Part shown: in pieces, positions 8,385-19,800 of the stretch
Position numbering within the stretch: position 1 is the first letter of the stretch
Layout: the number at the start of each line of letters is the position of its first letter
From: Sphingobacteriales bacterium 50-39
GTDB taxonomy: Bacteria > Bacteroidota > Bacteroidia > Chitinophagales > Chitinophagaceae
Reading direction: 5' to 3'
Assembly (NCBI GenBank): GCA_001898505.1
Contig: MKTZ01000010.1
Location: 248,001-312,000, forward strand
Length of the DNA: 64,000 nucleotides
Notes under the pieces: generated by a model
Seen by the model: only the letters and a program-made list of their open reading frames with translations
Databases searched by the model: none
What the model was told of the DNA's origin: nothing
Translations under genes and position numbers: made by a program

Positions 8385-11300
8385 ATGATCATTCAATACC
8401 TTGGCCGGCGTAGCAAAACAATAGCCTGGTCCTTTTATTTTCTTTTTTGCAGCGAATGTCTATCGGCTGCTCGTGTCCACGAGGGAACCCGTGGCGCAAG
8501 CTATACACATGCCGTGTACCCGATCCCGGATCTTTTGAGAACGAAAGGACAGTCTATATCCATTCTGCCAGGGACGGCAAGCGTGACAAAAACCCCGACA
8601 CCCAGGAGAACGTATGGGGGAGGGCCTACCCAGCCGGAGATGCAGGCTTTTCAGTCTGTCAATTCCAACAATATGGTGGACCTTTTTTCGGGAGATTTCT
8701 CCTATAACATACCGTTGATGGATGTGGGCGGGTATCCGTTGAGCTTATCTTATCGCAGCGGTATTTCCATGGACCAGGAAGCGAGCTGGGTGGGTCTGGG
8801 CTGGAATATTAACCCGGGCACCATCACCCGAAACTTGCGCGGACTGCCGGATGATTTTTCAGACAAGGATTCGATAAAGAAAGTTACCAGCATTAAGGAG
8901 GACAAAACGATCGGTCTTACGGCCGGGGCTTCGGGGGATGTGGAAGTAGCGGGATTTCCCATCAACGTAGGTTTTGGTGCTAAGCTGGGCGTATTTCACA
9001 ATAATTACAAGGGATGGGGATTGGAGAATGGCATCAATGCAAGCATCAACTCGGGGCAGGGAGGGAAAGGCAACCTAACAGGAGGTTTGGGGCTTTCTGT
9101 GGATAACAATTCCCAGGACGGGCTTACGCTGACGCCTTCTCTTTCGCTGGAAATGACACAACACAATGAAGAGGAAAATTCCAGTATTTCAGGGGGATTG
9201 ACCATTTCAGCCCCGTATAATTCCCGCAGCGGTCTTAAAGGCCTGGAGCTGACCATCGGCGATCGTCAAAGTAAAATAGACAACGACAACCAGAAAGCAG
9301 CACATAGTGTCAGCAGCTCCTTTTCGAGCGAAATATCTTTCGCGCACATGGCCTATACGCCAACGATCACGATGCCGATGACCAACCGTAATTATTCCTT
9401 TACGGCAAAGCTGGGACTGGCCGAATATGTTTTTCATCCCAGTTTTTATCTCAGCGGCTATGTTTCCAAGCATAGCATCGATCCGTCCGATACGTTGCTG
9501 GCTTTACCTGCCTATGGGTATCTGCATTACCAGGATGGAGCGAACAATAAAAGTGCCCTCCTGGACATGAACCGGGAAAAGGAATTGACCTACCGGGAGA
9601 GTCCCGTTATGCCCCATATTGCCGTTCCTTTTTATACCTACGATGCTTTTTCCATCACGGGAGAAGGGACGGGCGGCATGTTCCGGGCCTACCGGGGGGA
9701 TATCGGATATATCAATGATCATTTTATCCGTACAAAGGATATGTCGGACAAGGCAAGTGTGGACCTGGGCTTTTCAGACCTGGTGCATGGCGGGATCGAC
9801 CTGAATGTGACCCGGGCCTTCACACAGAATGGACCCTGGACGGGTGAGAATACGATGGCGAGTGTGGTCCGTTTCAAACAGGATTCCGGTCTGTTCGAGG
9901 CAGCCTATTTCCGGAACCCGGGAGAGAAGTCCATCAACTCGAAAAAGTTCTATGACAATCTCGGAGGGGATGATGTGGTGACGACCAAGCTGTTCCAGCC
10001 TGGGGTCAACAGCTCGGTGATCCAGGGCACCAATTATCTTACGCTGTACCGCAACAAACGGCCCGTAGCCGACAGTCTGCTAACTCCGCAGAAAGCTTTT
10101 AAGCCGGAAAGGGACAAGCGGACCCAAGTGATCTCCTATTTGAATGCAACGGAGACGGATGCGGCGGGCTTGAACAAATACATCGAGAACTATACGCCCA
10201 ATGTCTTTACCTTGAACGGATGTAATCCAGTGAAGCAAAACGATGGCGGATTCAATACGGGGCTGGTGGGGGAGTATTACCCTAAAGAAAATTTTACTGG
10301 AACGCCTGTTATTATACCCAACGACAGTATTAATTACAACTGGTTTGGCGGACGGCCACCGAGAATGCCTGCTACCTTCCCAGGAAACTTTTTTTCTGTT
10401 CGTTGGACAGGGCGGTTCAAAGCGCCGGTGACCGGGCCCGTTAAGTTTATTTTAGAGCATGACGATGGTGTCCGATTTTGGATGAACGATAGCCTGTTGC
10501 TGGGTAATTATAAGGCCAATACGGAGCAATCCGTTACGGTGAACCTCGTGGCCGGCGAGTTCTATCCCATCAAGATCGAGTATTACCAAATCGTAAGAGC
10601 CGACTTCGCCATTCTGCGCTGTGAATATGCAGGCAATATCGGGCAACGCCGGGTGCTGTCAAGAGAATTCTTGTACCCGCCGGCCATCGATACCTTCCCT
10701 GTCGGCAATTATATGGTGCAGGAGAAACGGGTCAATAGCTTCCGCAAATCCAATCATATTTCGGAGATCGATGTATTGAACAATGACGGCAGAAGATATG
10801 TATATGGCATCCCGGTGTATAATCTCCGTCAGAAAGAAACGACCTTTTCCGTGGATAAGAACAATGGCAATACCACGACGGGATTGGTAGGCTATTCACA
10901 TGATGTGCCGAATGCGGATAATACAGCCATCGGCAATCACCAGGGAAAGGACTGGTATTATAACAGCGAAGAGATCCCGGCCTATGCGCACTCCTTCCTG
11001 CTGACGGGCATTCTTTCACCGGATTATGTAGACCTGACGGGTAACGGTATTTCAGATGACGATAAGGGGGATGCGGTGAAATTCAATTATTCCAAGGTTT
11101 GCGGCATCGGTCACCCTTACAAATGGCGTGCACCCTATACCATGGACAGCGCCACCTATAATGATGGATTGAAGACGGATAGGCGGGATGATAAGGGTAA
11201 TTACGTCTATGGAGAGAAAGAGCTGTGGTATTTGCACACGATCGAGTCCAAGACCATGATCGCCACTTTTGTCACGGAGAACAGGGCAGACCTCTTCCCA

Positions 11301-14300
11301 ATCGACGAGAACGGGCGTCTGATACCCGACAGCCTGGGAAAAAGGCTGAAGGCGATCAACCTGTACAGCAAGGCCGACTTTATCAAGAACGGAACCTCGG
11401 CTATACCGGTGAAAACGGTGCATTTCGAGTACAGCTATGAACTTTGCCCCGGCATCAACAAGGGGGCAGGCCTGTCTAACAACAACGGGAAGCTCACGTT
11501 AAAAAAGGTGTGGTTCACCTATAATGGGAATGATAAGGGAAAGCAGAACCCCTATGTGTTCAACTATAATGCGCTGAACCCGGCGTATAACATTCGGAGC
11601 TATGACCGGTGGGGTAATTACAAGGACCCTTCACAGAACCCGACATCCGGCAGCACGCTCACCAATGCGGAATATCCCTATGCACTGCAGGATAGTACAC
11701 TGGCGGCGAAGAATGCTGCCGCCTGGGCATTGGATTCCATATACCTTCCTTCCGGCGGCGCCATCAAGGTGAACTATGAGAGTGACGACTATGCGTATGT
11801 GCAGCACAAACGGGCCATGAACCTGTTCAAACTGGCGGGACTGGGACCGGATACCCTGATCGCCCACAGCAGCAACAAATTGTACGACCCTAGTTCCCTC
11901 CTGGGAGATAACTTGTATGTATTTATCAATATTCCGCGCGCGGTGACCTCGAAGGCCGATCTATTAGAAAAATATTTATCAGGCGTAAGCAAGCTTTATT
12001 TTAAGCTATTTGTCCGGATGCCGGACGATATGTATGGCAGCGGTTCGGAGTATATCCCTTGCTACGCAGATCTTGGTGAGGGCAACAGCTACGGGATCGT
12101 CAATGGTGGTATCATCTGGGTAAGGATCAGCGGCATCTCCCTGGCGGGAGATGGGGCCGGGTCTAATAGTCCGCTGGCCAAGGCCGCGATCCAGTTCCTC
12201 CGGTTGAATCTGCCTTCCAAAGCCTATCCCGGCTCCGAGATCGGGGATAACCTGGATCTTTCCGGCGCCGTCAAAATGGTATTTTCCCTGGCGAATAATA
12301 TTCGAACCGCTTTTGAATCCTTTGATAGGACGGCCAGGGGTAAGTCCTGGTGTACGGATGTGGACCTCAACCGGACCTTTATCCGGCTGGACAATCCCTA
12401 TTACAAGAAATATGGGGGCGGGCACCGGGTAAAAAGGGTCACGATCTATGATAATTGGGATAAAATGACGGGGCAGCGGGCAGCCCTATATGGGCAGGAT
12501 TATACCTATACCACGCAGCAGGAGATCAATGGGGTGACGACGACGATCAGTAGCGGTGTTGCCAGTTATGAGCCTGGTATCGGAGGAGAGGAGAACCCCT
12601 TCCGCCAGCCGATTGAATACGTGGAAAAGATTGCGCCATTGGGACCTGTGACGCTGGGATATTCCGAAGAGCCTCTGGGAGAATCGATATTTCCCGGGGC
12701 CAGTATTGGCTATAGTAAAGTAAGGGTACGGACCATCAACTACAAGAACCGCAAATCTGCCAATGGGTATGAGGAGACTACTTTTTATACGGCCTACGAT
12801 TTTCCCACGTTTACAGACAGGACTATCCTGGATAACGATACGAAGAAAAGATACAAACCGGGGTTGGCGAATTTTTTACGGATCAATGCGTATCACTTTC
12901 TGACCTTTTCACAGGGTTTTAAGGTGGAACTGAATGATATGCATGGTAAAATGCGATCGCAGGCATTTTACCCGGAGACCGACCCTTTGCATTATACTTC
13001 CTACACGGAAAATATGTATAAAGTAGAAGATCCCACCGCCGACGAGAAAAAACTATCGAACGTTGTCAGCGTGATGCATCCGGATGGTACGATCGATACG
13101 GCGGCCTATATCGGCAAGGATGTGGAGCTGATGATGGACATGCGGGAGCAGTTGTCCATCACCAATGGGTTCAATATCAGCCCGAATACCGATATGTTCA
13201 GCATGCCTTTCCCCCCTATATGGGTATTGCCTTCGTTGATCAATCTCAGCCAGCGGGAAGAGAACCGGTTTCGATCGACGGCTACGTTGAAGGTGATACA
13301 GCGCTACGGTATACTGGACAGTGTGATCCATGTCGATAAGGGAAGTAAGGTGTCGACCAAGGATATGTTGTATGACAGCGAGACGGGGGATGTATTGCTG
13401 ACTCGGACACAAAATGAATTCAACGACCCTGTGTATAGCTTCAGCTATCCGTCCCACTGGGCGTATGATGGGATGGGGCTGGCTTATAAAAATATCGATC
13501 TCCTGCTAAAGCACGTCTTTATCAAGCGTGGTAAGATCATCAGCGGTGCGCCCGTGCCCGACAGCGCTTTGTATACCTTGTTTGCCAGTGGTGATGAGGT
13601 ACTGGTGGCCGGCAAGCTACAGACGGGCTCGTCGGATTGTGCGCCTATACCTGCAACTTTTGCAGACTACATGAAGATATGGGCTATAGATAGCAGTGTG
13701 TTGAGCGGCGGCCCGCATCGTATCTATTTTATCGATGCGAATGGGCAGCCTTTTACCGGCAACGATGCTACCTTGAAGGTCATCCGCAGCGGCAGGCGAA
13801 ATATGAATACCATGGTAGGGGCGGTGACCTGTTTGCAGAACCCGCTGGTATGGGACAATGTGGCGGGAGGTTATAAATTAAATCTGACAACTGCCAGCCA
13901 GGTGGTGAATGCCAGTGCGGGAGAATTCCAGCAACTATGGAAGGTAGAGGACCGGAAGGTGCACAAGACCTCGGTGAATTGTGTCGACAGCATTCCCTAT
14001 GACTGTTCGGGTAGCGGGACCTCCTGTACCTGCCAGTGTTTGAGGAGCCTGTTTAGATATCTGATCGCCAGCAGGAGGCTGTTTATTCAGCCGTCGGATG
14101 GGGTGACCGTGGCGTCGCTGGTGAGCAGCGCCAACAGTGCGGGGTATGCTTTGACCGTGAATGATTGTCCTGTGCTGCAGGTGAACCAGAATAAGCTGTT
14201 CTATGCGTTGACAAAAGACAGCATCAGCAGTGCGTATACGGCGAAGATCGGTGACTTTGAGGTGAGCTGGAATAATACCAGGGCGGAGAACCTGTATCAT

Positions 14301-16136
14301 TTTTACCCGGATACGTGTGGAGGTGGGAGAGTGCTGCCTTTTAGGGATACGGTGGATGCGGCAAGGCCTGATACGATGCGGAAGACGATGCTTGTGACAC
14401 AGTCTATGACGGTCTATGATCTGGCTAATGATCCTGATAACTATCCATTCGGGCTTACATTACCTTATCAAGCGGTGGACAGTCCAGCTCAGAGGCTCAT
14501 GTCAGCCTCAAAGGCTGGCAATGTAAAACTGGGCATTCCTGGTACCGTTGTTTATACAAATATAAAATTCGATAGTGTAAACAATATTCCTGCAAACGCC
14601 ATCATAAACAGTGCAAGTCTCTTCTTAGTTGCAGCTCCGTTTGGATTTTATCCGCCCGGTTTCCCCCATGCTCATACCATAGCAGACTCGGTTTTTTTAA
14701 TCGACGTGCCTGTAGCTAACTGGAATACCACCAATACATGGTCGGGAGCGTATCAATACTATAGATACGGAATTACGTCCATTTCACAGAGTCTGACAAT
14801 GAACGTAACCTCAGCTGTACAAGCGTGGGTGAATTCAGGGAATTACGGTTTCATGTTTACCGCAAACTCCCATGACACATTGAAGTATTCCTCTTTTGTA
14901 CTCCCTTATCTGAATGTGACGTACACAGTGCCAACCAATGTCGATACTATATCCGGTTACATGCTGATCCACTACAACCCCACCTGTGACACCCTGATCG
15001 ACTATTCGTGTAACAGCGTGGTCACCGACACCAGCCTGAACCCTTATACGACCGGAGTACTGGGTAACTGGCGAGGCAATCGCAGCTATACCTATTATGG
15101 CACGCGTGCGGAAATAGATCCTACCTCCGGGACCACTATCCGGCACAATGGGACATTCCATGATTTTGCTCCGTACTGGGCCTTTCAAAATCAATCGTTG
15201 CAGCCGCAGCCCGATACTACCCGATGGGTCTGGAACAGCGAGCTGACCCTTTTCAACCCCAAGGGCATGGAGATCGAGAACAAGGACCCGCTGGGCAGGT
15301 ACAATTCCATCCTGTATGGCTATTATAACACGTTGCCTACCGCCGTGATACAAAATGGACATTACCGGGAATCGGCTTTCGAGGGATTCGAGGACTATGG
15401 TTTTGTTACTCAGACTTGTGATACTGCCTGCCCATCGGCCCGGCATGTAGACTTTGGGCCCTATCTCAGCAAGTTGAGTACGGCGCAGAAGCACAGCGGG
15501 AAGAGCAGCTTGTTGTTAAACGGGCATGACCAGGTAGGATTGGCTTTCCCCCTTATCAGCCAGGATACGACGCAGCCTACACTGAATTTTATCACGGCGA
15601 CGGATGCCTGCCCGGGGGTGGGTGCTGTATTGAGCGCCGTCAAGACGCCCAATACCATATTGCTACCTACCTTCTCGCCTTTTAAAGGTCGAAAGATGGT
15701 CGTCAGCGTTTGGGTAAAGGAGGAGAATGCGTGTAATTGTACTTCCTATGTCAACAGCGATGTGAAGATCGTATGTTCGGGGAGTACCGCGTTGAGCTCC
15801 ACTTTCATGCCGGCAGGACCTATCATCGAGGGTTGGCAACGGTGTGAGGGAGTCTTTATGATGCCGGAAGGAGACACTACGATGAGTGTCAATTTAGAAT
15901 CGTCCGGCTCGACTCGGGTGTACTTCGACGATCTGCGGGTACATCCTTTTAACGCGAACATGAAATCCTTTGTATACAATCCTGTCAACCTGCGGCTGAT
16001 GGCGGAACAGGACGAGAACAACTATTCCACTTTTTACGAATACGACGATGACGGAACGCTGATCCGGGTGAAGAAGGAAACGGAAAGAGGCATTCAAACC
16101 ATCAAGGAGACGAGGAGCGCCTTGTTAAAACAGTAA
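8385..16136 (+). CDS. Giant surface protein with Rhs-like N-terminus, PA14 and DNRLRE domains
   Basis: 2583 residues from the ATG at 8385. That start gives a signal-like segment (SKTIAWSFYFLFCSECLSAA), whereas upstream in-frame starts would overlap the preceding gene. Residues 79-156 carry the conserved opening of Bacteroidota Rhs/YD proteins (MVDLFSGDFSYNIPLMDVGG, WVGLGWNINPGTITRNLRG). A PA14 domain lies at about 625-752 (FSVRWTGRFKAPVTGPVKF, LEHDDGVRFWMND). A cysteine-rich segment comes near 1870. A DNRLRE-type domain is at 2000-2186, and a carbohydrate-binding-like domain at 2333-2523 ends in VYFDDLRVHP. One YD-like unit closes the protein. No toxin tail is visible. It probably acts as the shell or partner of the 3767-residue protein. 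The DNRLRE segment is AT-richer than its flanks. Confidence 0.8.
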   Translation: MIIQYLGRRSKTIAWSFYFLFCSECLSAARVHEGTRGASYTHAVYPIPDLLRTKGQSISILPGTASVTKTPTPRRTYGGGPTQPEMQAFQSVNSNNMVDLFSGDFSYNIPLMDVGGYPLSLSYRSGISMDQEASWVGLGWNINPGTITRNLRGLPDDFSDKDSIKKVTSIKEDKTIGLTAGASGDVEVAGFPINVGFGAKLGVFHNNYKGWGLENGINASINSGQGGKGNLTGGLGLSVDNNSQDGLTLTPSLSLEMTQHNEEENSSISGGLTISAPYNSRSGLKGLELTIGDRQSKIDNDNQKAAHSVSSSFSSEISFAHMAYTPTITMPMTNRNYSFTAKLGLAEYVFHPSFYLSGYVSKHSIDPSDTLLALPAYGYLHYQDGANNKSALLDMNREKELTYRESPVMPHIAVPFYTYDAFSITGEGTGGMFRAYRGDIGYINDHFIRTKDMSDKASVDLGFSDLVHGGIDLNVTRAFTQNGPWTGENTMASVVRFKQDSGLFEAAYFRNPGEKSINSKKFYDNLGGDDVVTTKLFQPGVNSSVIQGTNYLTLYRNKRPVADSLLTPQKAFKPERDKRTQVISYLNATETDAAGLNKYIENYTPNVFTLNGCNPVKQNDGGFNTGLVGEYYPKENFTGTPVIIPNDSINYNWFGGRPPRMPATFPGNFFSVRWTGRFKAPVTGPVKFILEHDDGVRFWMNDSLLLGNYKANTEQSVTVNLVAGEFYPIKIEYYQIVRADFAILRCEYAGNIGQRRVLSREFLYPPAIDTFPVGNYMVQEKRVNSFRKSNHISEIDVLNNDGRRYVYGIPVYNLRQKETTFSVDKNNGNTTTGLVGYSHDVPNADNTAIGNHQGKDWYYNSEEIPAYAHSFLLTGILSPDYVDLTGNGISDDDKGDAVKFNYSKVCGIGHPYKWRAPYTMDSATYNDGLKTDRRDDKGNYVYGEKELWYLHTIESKTMIATFVTENRADLFPIDENGRLIPDSLGKRLKAINLYSKADFIKNGTSAIPVKTVHFEYSYELCPGINKGAGLSNNNGKLTLKKVWFTYNGNDKGKQNPYVFNYNALNPAYNIRSYDRWGNYKDPSQNPTSGSTLTNAEYPYALQDSTLAAKNAAAWALDSIYLPSGGAIKVNYESDDYAYVQHKRAMNLFKLAGLGPDTLIAHSSNKLYDPSSLLGDNLYVFINIPRAVTSKADLLEKYLSGVSKLYFKLFVRMPDDMYGSGSEYIPCYADLGEGNSYGIVNGGIIWVRISGISLAGDGAGSNSPLAKAAIQFLRLNLPSKAYPGSEIGDNLDLSGAVKMVFSLANNIRTAFESFDRTARGKSWCTDVDLNRTFIRLDNPYYKKYGGGHRVKRVTIYDNWDKMTGQRAALYGQDYTYTTQQEINGVTTTISSGVASYEPGIGGEENPFRQPIEYVEKIAPLGPVTLGYSEEPLGESIFPGASIGYSKVRVRTINYKNRKSANGYEETTFYTAYDFPTFTDRTILDNDTKKRYKPGLANFLRINAYHFLTFSQGFKVELNDMHGKMRSQAFYPETDPLHYTSYTENMYKVEDPTADEKKLSNVVSVMHPDGTIDTAAYIGKDVELMMDMREQLSITNGFNISPNTDMFSMPFPPIWVLPSLINLSQREENRFRSTATLKVIQRYGILDSVIHVDKGSKVSTKDMLYDSETGDVLLTRTQNEFNDPVYSFSYPSHWAYDGMGLAYKNIDLLLKHVFIKRGKIISGAPVPDSALYTLFASGDEVLVAGKLQTGSSDCAPIPATFADYMKIWAIDSSVLSGGPHRIYFIDANGQPFTGNDATLKVIRSGRRNMNTMVGAVTCLQNPLVWDNVAGGYKLNLTTASQVVNASAGEFQQLWKVEDRKVHKTSVNCVDSIPYDCSGSGTSCTCQCLRSLFRYLIASRRLFIQPSDGVTVASLVSSANSAGYALTVNDCPVLQVNQNKLFYALTKDSISSAYTAKIGDFEVSWNNTRAENLYHFYPDTCGGGRVLPFRDTVDAARPDTMRKTMLVTQSMTVYDLANDPDNYPFGLTLPYQAVDSPAQRLMSASKAGNVKLGIPGTVVYTNIKFDSVNNIPANAIINSASLFLVAAPFGFYPPGFPHAHTIADSVFLIDVPVANWNTTNTWSGAYQYYRYGITSISQSLTMNVTSAVQAWVNSGNYGFMFTANSHDTLKYSSFVLPYLNVTYTVPTNVDTISGYMLIHYNPTCDTLIDYSCNSVVTDTSLNPYTTGVLGNWRGNRSYTYYGTRAEIDPTSGTTIRHNGTFHDFAPYWAFQNQSLQPQPDTTRWVWNSELTLFNPKGMEIENKDPLGRYNSILYGYYNTLPTAVIQNGHYRESAFEGFEDYGFVTQTCDTACPSARHVDFGPYLSKLSTAQKHSGKSSLLLNGHDQVGLAFPLISQDTTQPTLNFITATDACPGVGAVLSAVKTPNTILLPTFSPFKGRKMVVSVWVKEENACNCTSYVNSDVKIVCSGSTALSSTFMPAGPIIEGWQRCEGVFMMPEGDTTMSVNLESSGSTRVYFDDLRVHPFNANMKSFVYNPVNLRLMAEQDENNYSTFYEYDDDGTLIRVKKETERGIQTIKETRSALLKQ

Positions 16137-16138
16137 CC

Positions 16139-16885
16139 ATGAGACCATTGAGATTATTGTTATGCGTGATCGGCTGTTGCGCGGGGATAACCGCAACGGC
16201 ACAGGATCAGGGAGCTAAACAGCGTGCTATGACCATCTTCCGGAATGTAGCGGAACGGTATAAAAGCAACAAGGAGCTGCATTTTAACATGCATTACCGG
16301 TATGCCGCCGAAGATAAACCCACCGTATGGCTGGATTCTTTGAAGGGAGATTTTACCTTTTACGGCGACCGCTATCGCTATCGCCTGGATAGTACAGAAT
16401 TTGTGGGAGGCAAGGACCTGTCAGTGATCCTTTTCAAACAGGACCAGGTCATGTACCTGGCGAGACCGGGCGCGGACATGCGCAGTGTCAATCCCATGGC
16501 CTTGCTGGATAGCCTGTTGTTGAAGAACGACAGTGTGGATTGCAACATACAGGAAACGAAGGATTGGCAGACCATTGTTCTTTCCTTTCATCCTGTGCGG
16601 ACAACCAAGCGTGTCGAATATGTCGTTGACAGGCATTCGGGGTTTATAATAAGGATGATCAATGTGGTGGCTGCCAGGGAACTGTACGATGCTTCCGTTC
16701 GACAAAAGGTGACAAATGAGGCTACCTATGCCATCGTGGAGACAGATCTTTCGGACTATCGTGAGACGGATGTGGCGAAAGACGAATGGGATCTTGGGCG
16801 GCTTTTTAAAAAGGATGGCAAAGAGTATATTCCTCAGCCCCCCTATCAATCGTATAAAATATTTCTGGGTTCTCCTGACCTATAA
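16139..16885 (+). CDS. Periplasmic LolA-like protein of the Rhs locus
   Basis: 248 residues with a signal peptide (MRPLRLLLCVIGCCAGITATA). The mature protein starts with a helix (AMTIFRNVAERYKSN) and then strands (LHFNMHYRYAAEDKP, LKGDFTFYGDRYRYRLDS, VEYVVDRHSGFIIRMINV), a layout like the LolA/LolB lipoprotein-carrier fold. There is no lipobox. It begins 2 bp after the stop of the 2583-residue gene and ends 11 bp before the 3767-residue gene, so it is built into the operon between the two giants. A chaperone or carrier role for their export is an inference from fold and position only. Confidence 0.65.
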   Translation: MRPLRLLLCVIGCCAGITATAQDQGAKQRAMTIFRNVAERYKSNKELHFNMHYRYAAEDKPTVWLDSLKGDFTFYGDRYRYRLDSTEFVGGKDLSVILFKQDQVMYLARPGADMRSVNPMALLDSLLLKNDSVDCNIQETKDWQTIVLSFHPVRTTKRVEYVVDRHSGFIIRMINVVAARELYDASVRQKVTNEATYAIVETDLSDYRETDVAKDEWDLGRLFKKDGKEYIPQPPYQSYKIFLGSPDL

Positions 16886-16896
16886 TCGTATAGTGT

Positions 16897-19800
16897 ATGA
16901 AGAAGCTATTTGTATGCATCGTTGTTCCCGTAGTATTGTTGTTACTTGACAGTATTGGTCATACTGCCCGGGCCGGGGGCGGGCAACCGCCCGTATTACA
17001 GGTGCTGGACGGCAGCCTGGGGCAGCTGAGCAAAGACTCGTTCAATATCGTATCGGATACGTTCTTCTTTTCCACTTCCTACAATTCCTTGCTAACCAAA
17101 CCATACCTGGTAAGGAATACCGTGAGGCTGCGGATCAATCCTTATTCTCCTTATTATCTCAAGCGGAGCTTTTCGGCAACCCTTCGTTTGGAGCTGGCGG
17201 TGACGGGGGCAGATGGGAGTGTGACGACGCTTGACACTTCCCTGACCGTCCGGTATAACAAGGACAGCCTTATCCGGGATGGAGACAGCTATCTTTTCAG
17301 CAGTGGCTACAGGGTAAAGGTCACGGTCATCGACCGCCAGACGGATGCAGACTGGGATGTATGGAAGTCGCTGACATTGGAAAATGAGCTGGTCAGCTTT
17401 CCGGCTTTTATCTTTACCCCGCCCACCGACACGATCCAATCGGTGGGGCATGCTGTATTGGATTCCGCCACTACCTCGGACGAGCTGACGGTGAACTGGA
17501 CTCAGGTGATAAGCGCGGATCAATATGATCTGGAATGGACCTATGTCGACTCCAGTGCGTTGCAGAACCCCCGGCAGCCTTATGGCAATCCTGCCAGCCC
17601 CAATGCGTCTCTTATATTCGAGAATGGCGCCAGCCGTGTGACCATCGCCGGCACTACGTATAATATTCCCATTTTCTATGATGGCGCCGGTACCTTGTTC
17701 TTTCGCGTGCGACCTGTGCAAGTGCGGACGGATGGGAGCCGTATCGAGGGACAGTGGAGCAGTGAGCGTCAGGCGCCGGGAAACTTCTACTTTAAAGGAC
17801 ATCAACGGAACCTGAATTGGCAGTCTACGGCGAGCTATGCGGAAGAAGGCAAGCGGAAGGTGGTCGTACAATATTACGACGGGAGTCTCCGGGGAAGGCA
17901 GACAGTGACAAAGGACAATACCACCAATACGACGGTGGTGGCCGAGAGCTTCTATGATTACCAGGGTCGTCCGGTGATACAGGTATTGCCGGCGCCTACT
18001 TTCAGCAATGTCATACAATACTCGCAGAATTTTAACCTGGGGTTGAACGGGGTGGCATATGACAAAAATAATTTCGACAGCCTGGGCGATCCCTCTCAGT
18101 ATTGCGGCAGCAGCGCTGCAGCTATGAAGACAAGTGGGGGAGCTGCGCAGTATTATTCTACCGCCAATCCGGATAAGGATACCGGAATTAACAAATATAT
18201 CCCGGATGCAGGCGGCTATCCTTTCACGGAGGTCGAGTATGTACAGGATAACACCGGCAGGATCAGCCGGCAGAGCGGCGTAGGTCCCCGGCACCGGTTG
18301 GGCAGCGGCCATGAGACAAGGTATTTCTATGGGACCCCCGATCAGCATGAGCTGGATGCTCTTTTTGGGACGGAAGTGGGAGATAATGCGCATTATTTCA
18401 AGACCATGGTCCAGGATGCCAATGGTCAGTTCAGTGTCAGCTATACGGATATGCATGGGCGTACTATTGCCACGGCGCTGGCGGGTGTGCCGGACAGTAC
18501 CAAGCTGGATACCCTCTCCTCCTACCGGAGCGCCCTGATCACGGAATCGTTGACAAACCCTGCCGCCAACGTCGTGCATGACCTGGTCATGGAAAGCAAG
18601 AAGGGGCTTGTGGTGGCGGTGGCCGGAACGCATATCTTCCATTATAAGCTCAACCCGGCCAGCCTGCAAATGCCGGATTGCCGTGACAGCGCTGTCTGTT
18701 ATGACTGTTTGTATGACCTGGAGATCTCTATGACGGATGATTGTAACAATCAAAAACTGGGCGGGCAATCTTTCGATACGGTGTTCCATAATTTCTCGTT
18801 GGGCGGGCGCCCGGATACGACCTGTCGGGCAGCGGATAGTTTTGTCGTCAGCTTTTCAAAATGGCTGCCGGCGGGAAGCTATGAGATCACCAAACGGCTG
18901 TCCGTGAGCCGGTGGGGCGAAAACTATTACCGGGACAGCGTGTTCATGCGAAGAAATTCCTGTAAGAATGTCAACACATTTTTACAGGAGCAAAAGGCTA
19001 TCCAGGCCAGCATGACGCAGTGCGCGCCGTCCTGTGACAGCTGCAAGGCCCAATTGGGGGATTGGCCGACGTATTACCAGCGATTCATCACCAAGGCAGG
19101 TATTGCGTCCAGCGACTCTTCCTATAAGGATATGATCTTTACGGCGTATCAGCAGGCGCAGGCTGACTGCCGCCTGTTGTGTGATAGTATTGGCGACCTG
19201 GACAATATACGGCAGGCCATGTTGCTGGATATGACCCCTCCTTCGGGGCAATACGCTACGGTAGACAGCACCTCGGATCCCTATTCCATTTTCTTCGTAC
19301 GGACCAATTCGAATGGGGATGTTGTAGACAGCGCCCTATACACGCGGTATAATAATAACTACGTAAATGAGAATGGCCGGCCGGATTCGGTATATGACGA
19401 GAGCGCGGGCGAAATGGTGGCGCCGCAGGACTTGTCGCAGGAAGCGTTTGCGCAGAAATTCAAGCTTTCATGGGCGCAAAGCTTATTGCCCTATCACCCG
19501 GAGTATTGCAAGCTGCACCAGTATGAATTGCTGCAATCCAGCGTCGATTGGGACAAACGATTCGAGTCGACGGACACCTATGGTGAAGCGCTAAGTAAGG
19601 GGTATTTGAATCCCACTCAAGGCACTACATCGTTGTTCACACGATTTAATGCAACGGGGACGGCGGATTATGATCCATTGGCGATCACCTACAGTAATGG
19701 CACGAACAATTATAAGAATAATCTGGAGAGTAGTCTACAATCTTATATTAATGCGACCGGGTCGAGTTCACTTTTGATGACCATGTGGGGGTTTGCAACC

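Noticed and set aside
17092-18789. Long minus-strand open frame of 565 codons inside the 3767-aa gene
   Set aside because: It mirrors the codon pattern of the plus-strand gene, has low-complexity Arg/His/Ile content and no domain or signal peptide.
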